From the NCBI GenBank assembly GCA_903896595.1, contig CAITYL010000222.1, forward strand, positions 1 to 43,815: a stretch of DNA of 43,815 nt, given 5' to 3'. Positions 16,365 to 23,048 of this stretch are shown here, in pieces. Under the pieces are notes generated by a model. The model did no database searches. It was not told the origin of the DNA and saw only the letters and a list, made by a program, of their open reading frames with translations. Origin of the DNA: an uncultured Lentisphaerota bacterium (GTDB lineage: Bacteria > Verrucomicrobiota > Lentisphaeria > Oligosphaerales > CAITYL01). A program made the position numbers and the translations under genes. Each line of letters opens with the position of its first letter. Position 1 is the stretch's first letter.

Positions 16365-16508
16365 GCGTCCTCCTAGTCCTCTAGGTCCTCCGGTTTTCCC
16401 CGTCCTCTCCGTCCTCGGCGGCCATGGCCACTGGGCGGGAACGGGGGGGGGGGCGAGGACATTGAGGACACGCAGCGCCAATGAGGACCATGAGGACGGG
16501 GAGGACGC
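16365..16508. repeat. Opposed-arm hairpin repeat (GTCCTC/GAGGAC type)
   Basis: The left arm (16365-16421) repeats GTCCTC about six times at 7-12 nt spacing. The right arm (16454-16508) repeats GAGGAC. The arms can pair imperfectly over about 55 nt, with a loop that includes a run of about ten G. It belongs to the same architectural class as the loci at 10408, 17848, 18921, 43576 and 43707, but with an unrelated motif. The flanking spacer 16194-16364 shows nothing recognisable. Confidence 0.7.
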
Positions 16509-16660
16509 CCCCCATGACGGGGATTATTGGGAATCGCTTGGTTTTTGGGGGGGAACACGGTGGTGCCGTTTGGGAGTACGCAATGCCTTTGCCGCCTGAA
16601 GGCGGAACTCCGAACCTGCGCACAAGGGGCAGATTCAACAGTCGCAGATCCTGGCTCCGG

Positions 16661-16800
16661 TTTGCGGATTCCGCAGGCCGCTTTTGTGCAACAAACCTCG
16701 ATTGGGATCGCAGAGGCGGCCTGCGGAATCCGCAAAAGGCACAAATAGGTTTGACGGAGGGTTTGGGAACCGCCTTTCCTCCAAAAGGCGGTTCCCAACA
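16661..16800 (+). repeat. Repeat family A, copy 2
   Basis: The central hairpin (TTTGCGGATTCCGCAGGC facing GCCTGCGGAATCCGCAAA) is followed by the right outer module, including TTTGACGGAGGGTTTGGGAA and the end GGTTCCCAACA. A left outer module is only weakly recognisable at 16569-16640. It lies upstream of the epimerase gene. Confidence 0.85.
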
Positions 16801-16935
16801 TTTTCCACAATTTTACGTCTCACGGTTCACACTTCAGGCGATTCGGATTTATATTAAACTCTTTTGGACCTGACCGTCCGGGACACCGCCCCGCGGAGCG
16901 GTGGGACCGGCGGTGCTCAGCGGCAGGAGTTTGAC

Positions 16936-17856
16936 ATGCGCGTTCTCATCACCGGCGGCGCCGGCTTCATCGGCAGCCATATCGCCGAGCAGCTTCAGGG
17001 CCAGGCCGAGGTGCGGGTGCTCGATAACCTGCGCAGCGGCTACCGCCGCAACTTGGCGGGCTTGCAGGCGGAGTTCGTCGAAGGCTCCATCCTGGACCGC
17101 GACCTGCTCGCCCGCGCCATGGACGGCGTCGATTACGTGTTCCACCTGGCGGCCATGATCAGCGTTCCCGAGTCCATGCTGCAACCGGCCGAATGCGAGG
17201 AGGTCAACAGCATTGGCACCCTCAATGTCCTGGCCGCCGCCGCCCGCGCCAAAGTGAAAAAACTCTGCTTCTCCACCTCGGCCGCCATCTACGGCGACAA
17301 CCCGGTGGTGCCCAAGCGCGAGGAAATGATCCCCGAACCCAAGAGCCCCTACGCCGTGACCAAGCTGGCCGGCGAATATTATGGCGCCATGTACACCCGC
17401 GAGCACGGCCTGCCCACCGCCTGCCTGCGCTACTTCAATGTCTTCGGCCCCCGCCAGGACCCCGCCAGCGCCTACGCCGCCGCCGTGCCGATCTTCATCG
17501 CCAAAGCCCTCCGCAACGAGCCGCTGACCATTTTCGGCGACGGCGAACAAACGCGCGACTTCATCTTCGTCAAGGACATCGTCGCCGCCAACCTCCACTT
17601 CGCCCTGCACAGCGACGCCACCGGGGTCTTCAATGTCGCCTACGGCGGCCGCATCACCATCAACGCCCTCGCCCGGCGCATCGTGGAACTGACCGGCTCC
17701 ACCTCGGAAATCCGTCACCTGCCCGCACGCCTCGGCGACGTCAAGCACTCCCTGGCGGCGGTGGACAAACTGCGCGCCACCGGCTTCCGCCCCGCCGCCG
17801 ATTTCGCCGCCGGCCTGGAACAGACCATCGCCTTCTTCGCCCAAGTCGAACGTTGA
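16936..17856 (+). CDS. NAD-dependent sugar-nucleotide epimerase/dehydratase
   Basis: A 306-residue extended short-chain dehydrogenase/reductase. The NAD-binding Rossmann motif GGAGFIGS is at residues 7-14 and the catalytic Tyr139-X3-Lys143 is in SPYAVTK. A preceding SSAAIYG segment supplies the expected Ser/Thr. RYFNVFGPRQ and the distal GDGEQTRDFIFVKD are typical of UDP-GlcNAc/UDP-glucose 4-epimerase-like enzymes (Gne/WbpP/GalE relatives). The likely role is C4 epimerisation of a UDP-sugar for surface polysaccharide; the exact substrate is not decided. The ATG at 16936 is chosen for its GGCAGGAG ribosome-binding site 7 nt upstream and for the Rossmann motif position. The last three codons and the stop fall within the left arm of a hairpin repeat (17848-17956). 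Confidence 0.9.
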   Translation: MRVLITGGAGFIGSHIAEQLQGQAEVRVLDNLRSGYRRNLAGLQAEFVEGSILDRDLLARAMDGVDYVFHLAAMISVPESMLQPAECEEVNSIGTLNVLAAAARAKVKKLCFSTSAAIYGDNPVVPKREEMIPEPKSPYAVTKLAGEYYGAMYTREHGLPTACLRYFNVFGPRQDPASAYAAAVPIFIAKALRNEPLTIFGDGEQTRDFIFVKDIVAANLHFALHSDATGVFNVAYGGRITINALARRIVELTGSTSEIRHLPARLGDVKHSLAAVDKLRATGFRPAADFAAGLEQTIAFFAQVER

Positions 17857-17956
17857 ACATCGAACATTCAACGTCCAAAGATTGCCGAACAACGTAAAAC
17901 TTCAGTATATATTCGATGTTGAATGTTCAATGTTGGACGTTCAATGTTCGATGTCC
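17848..17956. repeat. Opposed-arm hairpin repeat (GTTCAATGTTCGATG type)
   Basis: The left arm has tandem GAACATCGAACATTCAACG-like units and the right arm (17913-17956) has GATGTTGAATGTTCAATGTT-like units. The arms can pair over about 25-30 nt and enclose about 36 nt. The left arm supplies the last codons and stop of the epimerase. The position between two plus-strand genes would suit a transcription end, but no U-run follows. Confidence 0.75.
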
Positions 17957-17995
17957 TTTTACGAAACACGCCATTAAGGTTCAGTTGGGGATGCC

Positions 17996-18490
17996 ATGAA
18001 GACGGTTCTCTTGGTCTGCACTGGAAACACCTGCCGCAGCGCCATGGCGGGCGCGGCCCTGCGCCACCTGCTGCGGCAGCGCCTGGTGCGGGGAGTCGAA
18101 GTGCGCTCCGCCGGCCTGATGGCCATGCCCGGCGACACCATGCCGTCCTATGCCCACCTCGCCCTCTCCCGCGCCGGCATCGCCCCCGGCGACCACCGCG
18201 CCCGCCTGCTGGACGCGGACGAAGTGGCCGGCGCCGACTTCATCGTGGCCATGACCAAGCAGCACGCCCAGGACATCCTGGAGCGCTTTCCGGAAGCCGC
18301 GCCCAAGACCCGAACCCTGCTCAGCTTCGCCGGCGTCACCGCCGACGTCTCCGACCCCATCGGTGGCAGTGCCGAACGCTACGTCCATTGCCTGCAGATC
18401 ATGACCATGGGCCTCGAAGGCCTGATCAAGGCCCTGACCCAGCCCGAGCCCAAGCACGGCAAGACTCACGGCAAAAGCCACACTCCCTGA
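17996..18490 (+). CDS. Low-molecular-weight protein tyrosine phosphatase
   Basis: A 164-residue cytosolic phosphatase of the LMW-PTP family. The P-loop Cys8-X5-Arg14 (VCTGNTCRSAM) lies right at the N-terminus and the general-acid loop is DVSDPIGGS (Asp120). Family members dephosphorylate phosphotyrosine on proteins such as BY-kinases that control capsule and exopolysaccharide export. Some related proteins act as arginine phosphatases (McsB/YwlE group), and YwlE-like members share the CTGNTCRS string seen here, so arginine phosphatase is a real alternative. The tail after residue 150 is His/Lys-rich and looks disordered. It follows the epimerase by 139 nt across a hairpin repeat. Confidence 0.9.
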   Translation: MKTVLLVCTGNTCRSAMAGAALRHLLRQRLVRGVEVRSAGLMAMPGDTMPSYAHLALSRAGIAPGDHRARLLDADEVAGADFIVAMTKQHAQDILERFPEAAPKTRTLLSFAGVTADVSDPIGGSAERYVHCLQIMTMGLEGLIKALTQPEPKHGKTHGKSHTP

Positions 18491-18558
18491 CCCGGTCCGA
18501 CGGCGCGGCAACGTTCGTCGTCACGGTCACCCCGGAAAAATGAATGCCCCCCCTGGGA

Positions 18559-18785
18559 ACGCCGAGCCCCAGCTCGGCGCGGCGTATTCCCAGCCGGTTC
18601 CGGCCCCCGCCGGAACCTTTCGAGTGACGGTGGCTCGACACCGCTTTCATACTGCCTTTTTCCGAAAACCGTGGCCACGCAGTAGGAAAAACAGGGACAG
18701 GGGGTGAATTGGGACGCGATGAACCCCATGGACTGGAGAGACTGGAGTGTTTTTGCCGTCCCCCATTCCGGTCTCTCCAGTCCAT
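18559..18785. repeat. Cluster of three hairpins, including repeat F copy 1
   Basis: In order: GCCGAG facing CTCGGC at about 18561-18578; repeat F (18596-18654), a 9-bp stem GGTTCCGGC/GCCGGAACC followed by a CGGTG/CACCG stem and ending CGCTTTCATACTG; and ATGGACTGGAGAGAC facing its complement over about 15 bp (18728-18785). Repeat F recurs at 42340-42398. No gene is seen between 18491 and 19132. Confidence 0.7.
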
Positions 18786-18920
18786 CCCGTCAATCGGGTC
18801 CGTCCAACGACCGGGGCGCGGGCCAGCATGATGTACCCGTCCCCAACGTCCGAAAGGGTGGCCCCAACATTGCCGACCGGTCAGGCGAGACGTGCCAGGG
18901 CGCGGCGCACAGGCCGGTCA

Positions 18921-19050
18921 CTCGCACGGACGGACACGGACCCTCACGGACTTGCACGGACCTAAAACCACTCTTCTCAAGGCGGGGCGGTCCGTGTTGG
19001 TCCGTGTTGGTCCGTGTTGGTCCGTGCCCGTCCGTGTTGGTCCGTGGTTT
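18921..19050. repeat. 10-bp periodic opposed tandem repeats (CACGGA / TCCGTG)
   Basis: The right side is six contiguous 10-bp units starting TCCGTG (18991-19050); four read TCCGTGTTGG exactly. The left side (18921-18960) has four units ending CACGGA, also exactly 10 bp apart and in reverse complement. About 30 nt separate the two arms. Transcribed, the locus would form a long, slippable hairpin. It lies downstream of the glycosyltransferase gene (minus strand). Confidence 0.85.
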
Positions 19051-19132
19051 TCCGCCCCGCCCACCGCGCAAATCCATTCTTTCGGGGAAAGCGGGGTCAT
19101 TCCTGGCGGGTAATTCACCGACGCGGGCCGCC

Positions 19133-20212
19133 TCATGCGCCCGGCAGCCGCTCCACGACGGCGGCGGCGACCGCAACAGGATCAAGGGTGCGCTGACAGG
19201 CCGCGGTGCCCAGGTGGCAGCGCATGCGGAAGCAGGGGGCGTGGGGGCAGGCGCCGCGGAACACGGCATGGCGCGGGCCGTAAGGGCCGGTGAGCGCGGG
19301 ATCGGTCGGGCCGAAGAGGGCGACCGTCGGCACGTTGACGGCGGCGGCCAGGTGCATGGGGCCGCTGTCATTGGTGAGCAGAACGCCAGAGCGTTGCAGG
19401 AGCGCCAGCAGGTCGCCCAGCCCCGTGCGGCCGGTCCAGTCCAAGGGCCGGGCGAGGCGGCAGGCGGCGGTGACGGCGGCGGCGGCGGCCTGTTCGTCCC
19501 GGGTACCCAGCAACCAGACACGGACGTCGGGCCGGGCCGTGGCCACGGCATCGAGCACCGTGGCGAAAAAGTCCGGGGGCCAGCACTTGGCCGGCCAGCG
19601 GGCGCCGGGGGCCACGGCCAGCACCGGTCCCGACCCGGCGGCGGCGGCCGGCCAGCCGGCCTCGTCCCACAGCCGGGCGGCGGCCGCGACCTGTTCGGGC
19701 CGGGGCGCCAGCAGGGGGAGCTCCGACGGCGGCGGAACGGCCGCACCGGCCGGCTCGCCAAAGGCCAGGCGCACCAGGGCCAGGTTTTTGTCCACGGCAT
19801 GGAGCACCCCGGCCGGCATCCGCACGCGTTCGGTATAGAACCAGGCGGCGCCTTCGCGGGCGGCGGCAAAGCCGATGCGGCGGGCGGCGCCGCTGCGCCA
19901 GGTCAGGAAGCCGCTGCGCAATAGGCCCTGGAAATCCACGGCGCAGTCATAGTGCCGGGCGCGCAGGGCGTTCTGGAACGTCCATAATTCACCCCAATGC
20001 CGGAGCTTGCCAAAACGGCGGCGGTCGAAGGGATGGATCTCGTCCACCAGGGGCGACAGCGCGACCAGGGGGGCGAACTCGGTGTTGACCAGCCAGCCGA
20101 CGCGGGCGGCCGGGAACCGTCCGCGCAACCACGCCACAGCGGGCAGCGCATGCACCACATCGCCAAGACTGCTCGGCTTGATGACCAGGATATTGGACGG
20201 GGACGTTATCAT
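19133..20212 (-). CDS. Family 9 glycosyltransferase (heptosyltransferase-like)
   Basis: A 359-residue GT9 protein. Family members transfer heptose (or another sugar) from an ADP-sugar to the lipopolysaccharide core on the inner face of the cytoplasmic membrane. The N-terminal ILVIKPSSLGDVVHALPA is the family hallmark. The C-terminal half has the donor-site region with VAPGARWPAKCWP, then LLTNDSGPMHLAAAVNVPTVALFGPTDP, which is strongly conserved in WaaC/WaaF/RfaQ proteins. A Cys-rich patch near the C-terminus (CPHAPCFRMRCHLGTAAC) is also common in this family. Acceptor and donor cannot be fixed from sequence. It suggests an LPS-like outer membrane glycolipid. It stands alone; the upstream spacer (20213-20518) carries repeats only. 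Confidence 0.92.
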   Translation of the reverse strand: MITSPSNILVIKPSSLGDVVHALPAVAWLRGRFPAARVGWLVNTEFAPLVALSPLVDEIHPFDRRRFGKLRHWGELWTFQNALRARHYDCAVDFQGLLRSGFLTWRSGAARRIGFAAAREGAAWFYTERVRMPAGVLHAVDKNLALVRLAFGEPAGAAVPPPSELPLLAPRPEQVAAAARLWDEAGWPAAAAGSGPVLAVAPGARWPAKCWPPDFFATVLDAVATARPDVRVWLLGTRDEQAAAAAVTAACRLARPLDWTGRTGLGDLLALLQRSGVLLTNDSGPMHLAAAVNVPTVALFGPTDPALTGPYGPRHAVFRGACPHAPCFRMRCHLGTAACQRTLDPVAVAAAVVERLPGA

Positions 20213-20226
20213 TGTTCTTCGGTGGC

Positions 20227-20282
20227 CAAAGGCTTGCCGCCCGCCAGATCAAAAACCTTATGCTCAGAAGAGTACGAAGATC
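20227..20282 (-). repeat. Repeat D, divergent copy
   Basis: CCAAAGGCTTGCCGCCCGCC followed by AGATCAAAAA corresponds to the reverse complement of 22915-22988. It lies within 15-70 nt upstream of the glycosyltransferase start. Next to it, around 20282-20325, is a stretch shared in reverse complement with 26336-26395 (GACCGGTCA and GCGGCTCGGAT motifs). Confidence 0.55.
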
Positions 20283-20385
20283 AATGCCCATCCGAGCCGC
20301 GAACGACGTGACCGGTCAACGTTACTTCAAGGCTGTTCACGCATCACGTTTCATTTCTGCTTTCTTAATTTCAGCTTTTGATTCT

Positions 20386-20421
20386 GGACCCGTCACTAAC
20401 GTTCCGGGCTCGGATAAGCAA
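20386..20421 (-). repeat. Repeat C, copy 1
   Basis: A 36-nt unit, GGACCCGTCACTAACGTTCC followed by GGGCTCGGATAAGCAA. It is the reverse complement of the units at 26264-26309 and 43656-43701. All three lie just downstream of the stop codon of a gene, in the same orientation relative to that gene. Confidence 0.8.
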
Positions 20422-20518
20422 ATCTTGAGTAATGGGGTCATTCGACATTTGTTGCGGCTTTTTGGTGTCGAGCCACCGCACTCCAGGCGGTTCCCAAGCG
20501 TGGCCGGACCCCGCCAAC

Positions 20519-21247
20519 TCAGCGGCCAGTGGCCAGGCGCTGCCAGAGGCGCTCGGGCAGTCCGGCCTGGCGAATTTTCTGCTGGGTGGCGGCAATGTCG
20601 TACTCGACCCGGTGCAGGTTCACCAGCATCTCCTCGGGGGAGTAGGTGATGAAACTGGCCCGCGGATCGCCGTCGCGGGGCTGGCCGACGCTGCCGCAAT
20701 TGATCATGTACTTGTGGCCGGCCTGAATGCGGACCTCGTCAAAGGGGCCGCCCTTGACGTCGCCAAACTTGTCAAAGGCCAGCGGCACGTGGGTATGCCC
20801 GAAGAAACAGAGCTGGGTGAACTGGTAATGCAGGGAGGCGGCGGCGGTCAGTGGGTCGAAGATGTAGCCCCACTTCTCGGGCATGTCCAGGGTGGCGTGG
20901 ACAAGGGTCATCTTGGCGCCGAGGTTTTTCAGCATGGGCAGGGCGTTGAGCCAGGCGCGCTGGTCGTCAGAGATCTGCTGGCGGGTCCATTCAATGGCCA
21001 TGGCGGCCTGGGGATTGAAGCCGGCCAGGCGCGTACTGCCGCTGGCCTGCTCGTCATGATTGCCTTTGATGACCACTTCCAGGTTCATGCTGCGCACCAG
21101 CTCGACACATTCGCGGGGGCTGGCGTTGTAGCCCACAAGGTCGCCGATGCACAAATATTTGTCCACGCCAAGTTCCTGGCACTTGCGCAGAACCGCCTGC
21201 AGCGCCTCAAGGTTGGCGTGGATATCACCCAGGATTGCGTATTTCAT
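20519..21247 (-). CDS. Calcineurin-like metallophosphoesterase (YfcE/MJ0936-like)
   Basis: A 242-residue cytosolic phosphoesterase with all metal-binding blocks in order: GDIHAN (Asp8, His10), GDLVGY (Asp36), GNHD (Asn63, His64), LVHA (His117) and GHTH (His151, His153). It binds two metal ions and should hydrolyse phosphodiester or phosphomonoester bonds; family members act on cyclic nucleotides, nucleotides or signalling proteins. The ICGSVGQPRDGDPRASF-like stretch near residues 180-200 is typical of bacterial DUF2073-free 'diadenosine/serine phosphatase-like' annotations, which are not reliable, so no substrate is given. It is transcribed away from the sigma factor gene, and the 133-nt region between them probably holds both promoters. 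Confidence 0.9.
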   Translation of the reverse strand: MKYAILGDIHANLEALQAVLRKCQELGVDKYLCIGDLVGYNASPRECVELVRSMNLEVVIKGNHDEQASGSTRLAGFNPQAAMAIEWTRQQISDDQRAWLNALPMLKNLGAKMTLVHATLDMPEKWGYIFDPLTAAASLHYQFTQLCFFGHTHVPLAFDKFGDVKGGPFDEVRIQAGHKYMINCGSVGQPRDGDPRASFITYSPEEMLVNLHRVEYDIAATQQKIRQAGLPERLWQRLATGR

Positions 21248-21380
21248 GCGTGGATTCCGGCCGGTTGCGGCCGCCGGGCAAAACCGATTGAAACGAGTCC
21301 AGCGATAATGTATGCCGCCGTGAACGCCGGTTCAACGGGGCGGCTTTATATTACGGTCCGGGAACCTTCTGGAAATCCTT

Positions 21381-21980
21381 ATGTCAAACAGTTCAGAAAA
21401 TATCGCCGTGAGTGACGCCGACCTCATCGGCCGCTGGAAAGAGGGCGACTCTACCGCCTTTGACCTGCTGGTCGACAAGCATGCCGGCAAGGCTTATCAG
21501 ATTGCATATGGTGTACTGGGCAACAAAGAAGATGCCGAGGAAGTGGCGCAGGATGTGTTCGTGCGCATCCACCGCGCGCTGTCGCGTTTCCGCGGCGACG
21601 CGGAGTTCAGTACCTGGCTGTATCGCATCGCCCTCAACCTGGCGCGCAACAAATATCGCTGGAACAAGGTCCGCGGCCTGCGTGAGATGGTCAGCTTGGA
21701 CGCCCCTCAGGAAGGCGAGGACGGTGACAGCCGGGGCCCCATGGCGGTCCCCGCGCCCAAGCCCTCGCCCGACCATGAGGCCATCTTCCGGGAACTCGAA
21801 CAAAATATCGCTTCCGAACTGGAAAACCTGCCGGCCGCCTTCCGCGAAGCCCTGGTCCTCCGCAATATGGACGACATGGATTACCACCAGATTGCCAGCC
21901 TGCTCGGCTGCAAACTGGGCACCGTCAAATCCCGGATTGCCCGGGCACGGGAAGAATTGCGCCGGAGATTGAAGTTATGA
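21381..21980 (+). CDS. ECF sigma factor (RpoE-like)
   Basis: A 199-residue group 4 (ECF) sigma factor. Region 2 covers about residues 12-100: DLIGRWKEGDSTAFDLLV, then DAEEVAQDVFVRIHRAL (the -10 element recognition region) and FRGDAEFSTWLYRIALNLARN. An acidic, Pro-rich linker (about 105-135) leads to region 4 (about 140-198), with LPAAFREALVLRNMDDMDYHQIA and the helix-turn-helix LLGCKLGTVKSRIARAREEL. The linker is longer than average. The ATG at 21381 follows a CTGGAAA sequence. The stop overlaps the anti-sigma gene by 4 nt (ATGA), so the two are translationally coupled. Autoregulation is likely by analogy, but no promoter could be assigned. Confidence 0.95.
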   Translation: MSNSSENIAVSDADLIGRWKEGDSTAFDLLVDKHAGKAYQIAYGVLGNKEDAEEVAQDVFVRIHRALSRFRGDAEFSTWLYRIALNLARNKYRWNKVRGLREMVSLDAPQEGEDGDSRGPMAVPAPKPSPDHEAIFRELEQNIASELENLPAAFREALVLRNMDDMDYHQIASLLGCKLGTVKSRIARAREELRRRLKL

Positions 21981-22897
21981 CTACCGAAACACGCCATCCC
22001 GGGTTGTGCCCCGCCTGCCAGGATCTCAATGTGATCCATGACGGCCAGTCCGAGCCGGCCGCCATCTTGGCGCACATCGAAACGTGCCCGGATTGCGCCG
22101 CCGTGCTCGCCGTCTACCGCCGCCTGGACCAGGCCGTGGCCGACGCCCTCCGCCCCCCCGCCGGCATGGCGGAACGGGTGAAGTCAGCCTGCCGCCAGCA
22201 ACCCGTGCGCCAACCGGCCCCCAGCCGCTTCCAAGGCCGGCCGGTCCTGGAATGGCTGCCCAGCCTATTGCGGGCCGCCGCCGCGGTGGCGGTCATCGGT
22301 GCCGCCGGTTGGCTGGCGTGGAGCACGGCCCATCCCGCCCGGCCGCCGTTCGCCGCCCCCGCTGACACCGTGGTTTTCGGCCAGCCGTATCCCGCCCCGG
22401 AAGCGGAAACCGTGGCCGCGGACACCGCCGCCCCTGCCGAGCCGACACCCGCGGACAACAGCGACCGTTTCCCGGACAGCATGGCCACCGCCTTCCCCGA
22501 GTCCTCGCTCGTCTCGCCCCAAAATCTGCAACTGGTCAACATCGCCGGTGGCCTGACCACGCCCGCGTGGGGTGACAGTGCGGGTAGCAAGTTGCCCCGC
22601 CGCATCCGCCATGTCTGGGTGGTGCATGACCCGGCCGACGCCGGGCGCCGCCTGGAAACCATCCTGCCGCCAGGCGCCCGCCTGGACCGCCCCCGCGCGG
22701 CCAACAGCGCCAGCCGCAACCTCTTCCGCATCCGTCTGCCCGACCGCGACACCCAGACGCTGGTGGACAACTTGTCCCGCGCCGGCTTCTCACTGGTTTC
22801 TCCCAACCTGCCACAGCCCGGTGAAAGCCGCCGCCTGGCCACCACGGGCAAACCGGTCATTTACGAAGTCGAGCTGGTGGGCGACACCCCGCAATAA
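21977..22897 (+). CDS. Membrane anti-sigma factor with zinc-binding motif
   Basis: A 306-residue single-pass membrane protein. The N-terminal cytosolic part carries His33-X3-Cys37-X2-Cys40, the signature of zinc-binding (ZAS) anti-sigma domains, plus an extra Cys11-X2-Cys14 pair. A transmembrane helix is at about 97-116. The outer part starts with a Pro/Ala-rich stretch (117-160), followed by a globular region of about 140 residues with two beta-rich segments; these may sense an envelope signal. The start codon overlaps the sigma factor stop (ATGA). The expected role is to hold the upstream ECF sigma factor at the membrane until released. Because the N-terminal Cys pair is unusual, redox control is possible but not shown. 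Confidence 0.87.
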   Translation: MTTETRHPGLCPACQDLNVIHDGQSEPAAILAHIETCPDCAAVLAVYRRLDQAVADALRPPAGMAERVKSACRQQPVRQPAPSRFQGRPVLEWLPSLLRAAAAVAVIGAAGWLAWSTAHPARPPFAAPADTVVFGQPYPAPEAETVAADTAAPAEPTPADNSDRFPDSMATAFPESSLVSPQNLQLVNIAGGLTTPAWGDSAGSKLPRRIRHVWVVHDPADAGRRLETILPPGARLDRPRAANSASRNLFRIRLPDRDTQTLVDNLSRAGFSLVSPNLPQPGESRRLATTGKPVIYEVELVGDTPQ

Positions 22898-22914
22898 GTC
22901 GGTGTTCGCGCCAA

Positions 22915-22988
22915 TGTAGCAAAGCGATTGCGTCGCGCTCTTCGAGCGGCACGTTTTCGATCTGGCGGGCTGCAAGCCCTTTGCTACA
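22915..22988. repeat. Repeat D, 74-bp element with 10-bp terminal inverted repeats
   Basis: It begins TGTAGCAAAG and ends with the exact complement CTTTGCTACA. The interior contains TTTTCGATCTGGCGGGCTGC. It sits between the anti-sigma and Bat-like genes. A related, diverged copy without the intact ends is at 20227-20282. The compact size and perfect ends resemble a small non-autonomous mobile element. Confidence 0.75.
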
Positions 22989-23048
22989 GAAGACGTTCGC
23001 TTTTTGTGCTAGATTCTGGCTTCTGAATTCTAAATTCCAGGCAACTAC

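Noticed and set aside
16117-16599. 160-codon open frame in the spacer upstream of the epimerase
   Set aside because: It runs through the GTCCTC/GAGGAC hairpin repeat and has no ribosome-binding site or domain.
18921-19050. Possible CRISPR array
   Set aside because: Units are contiguous 10-mers without unique spacers, and no cas genes are present.
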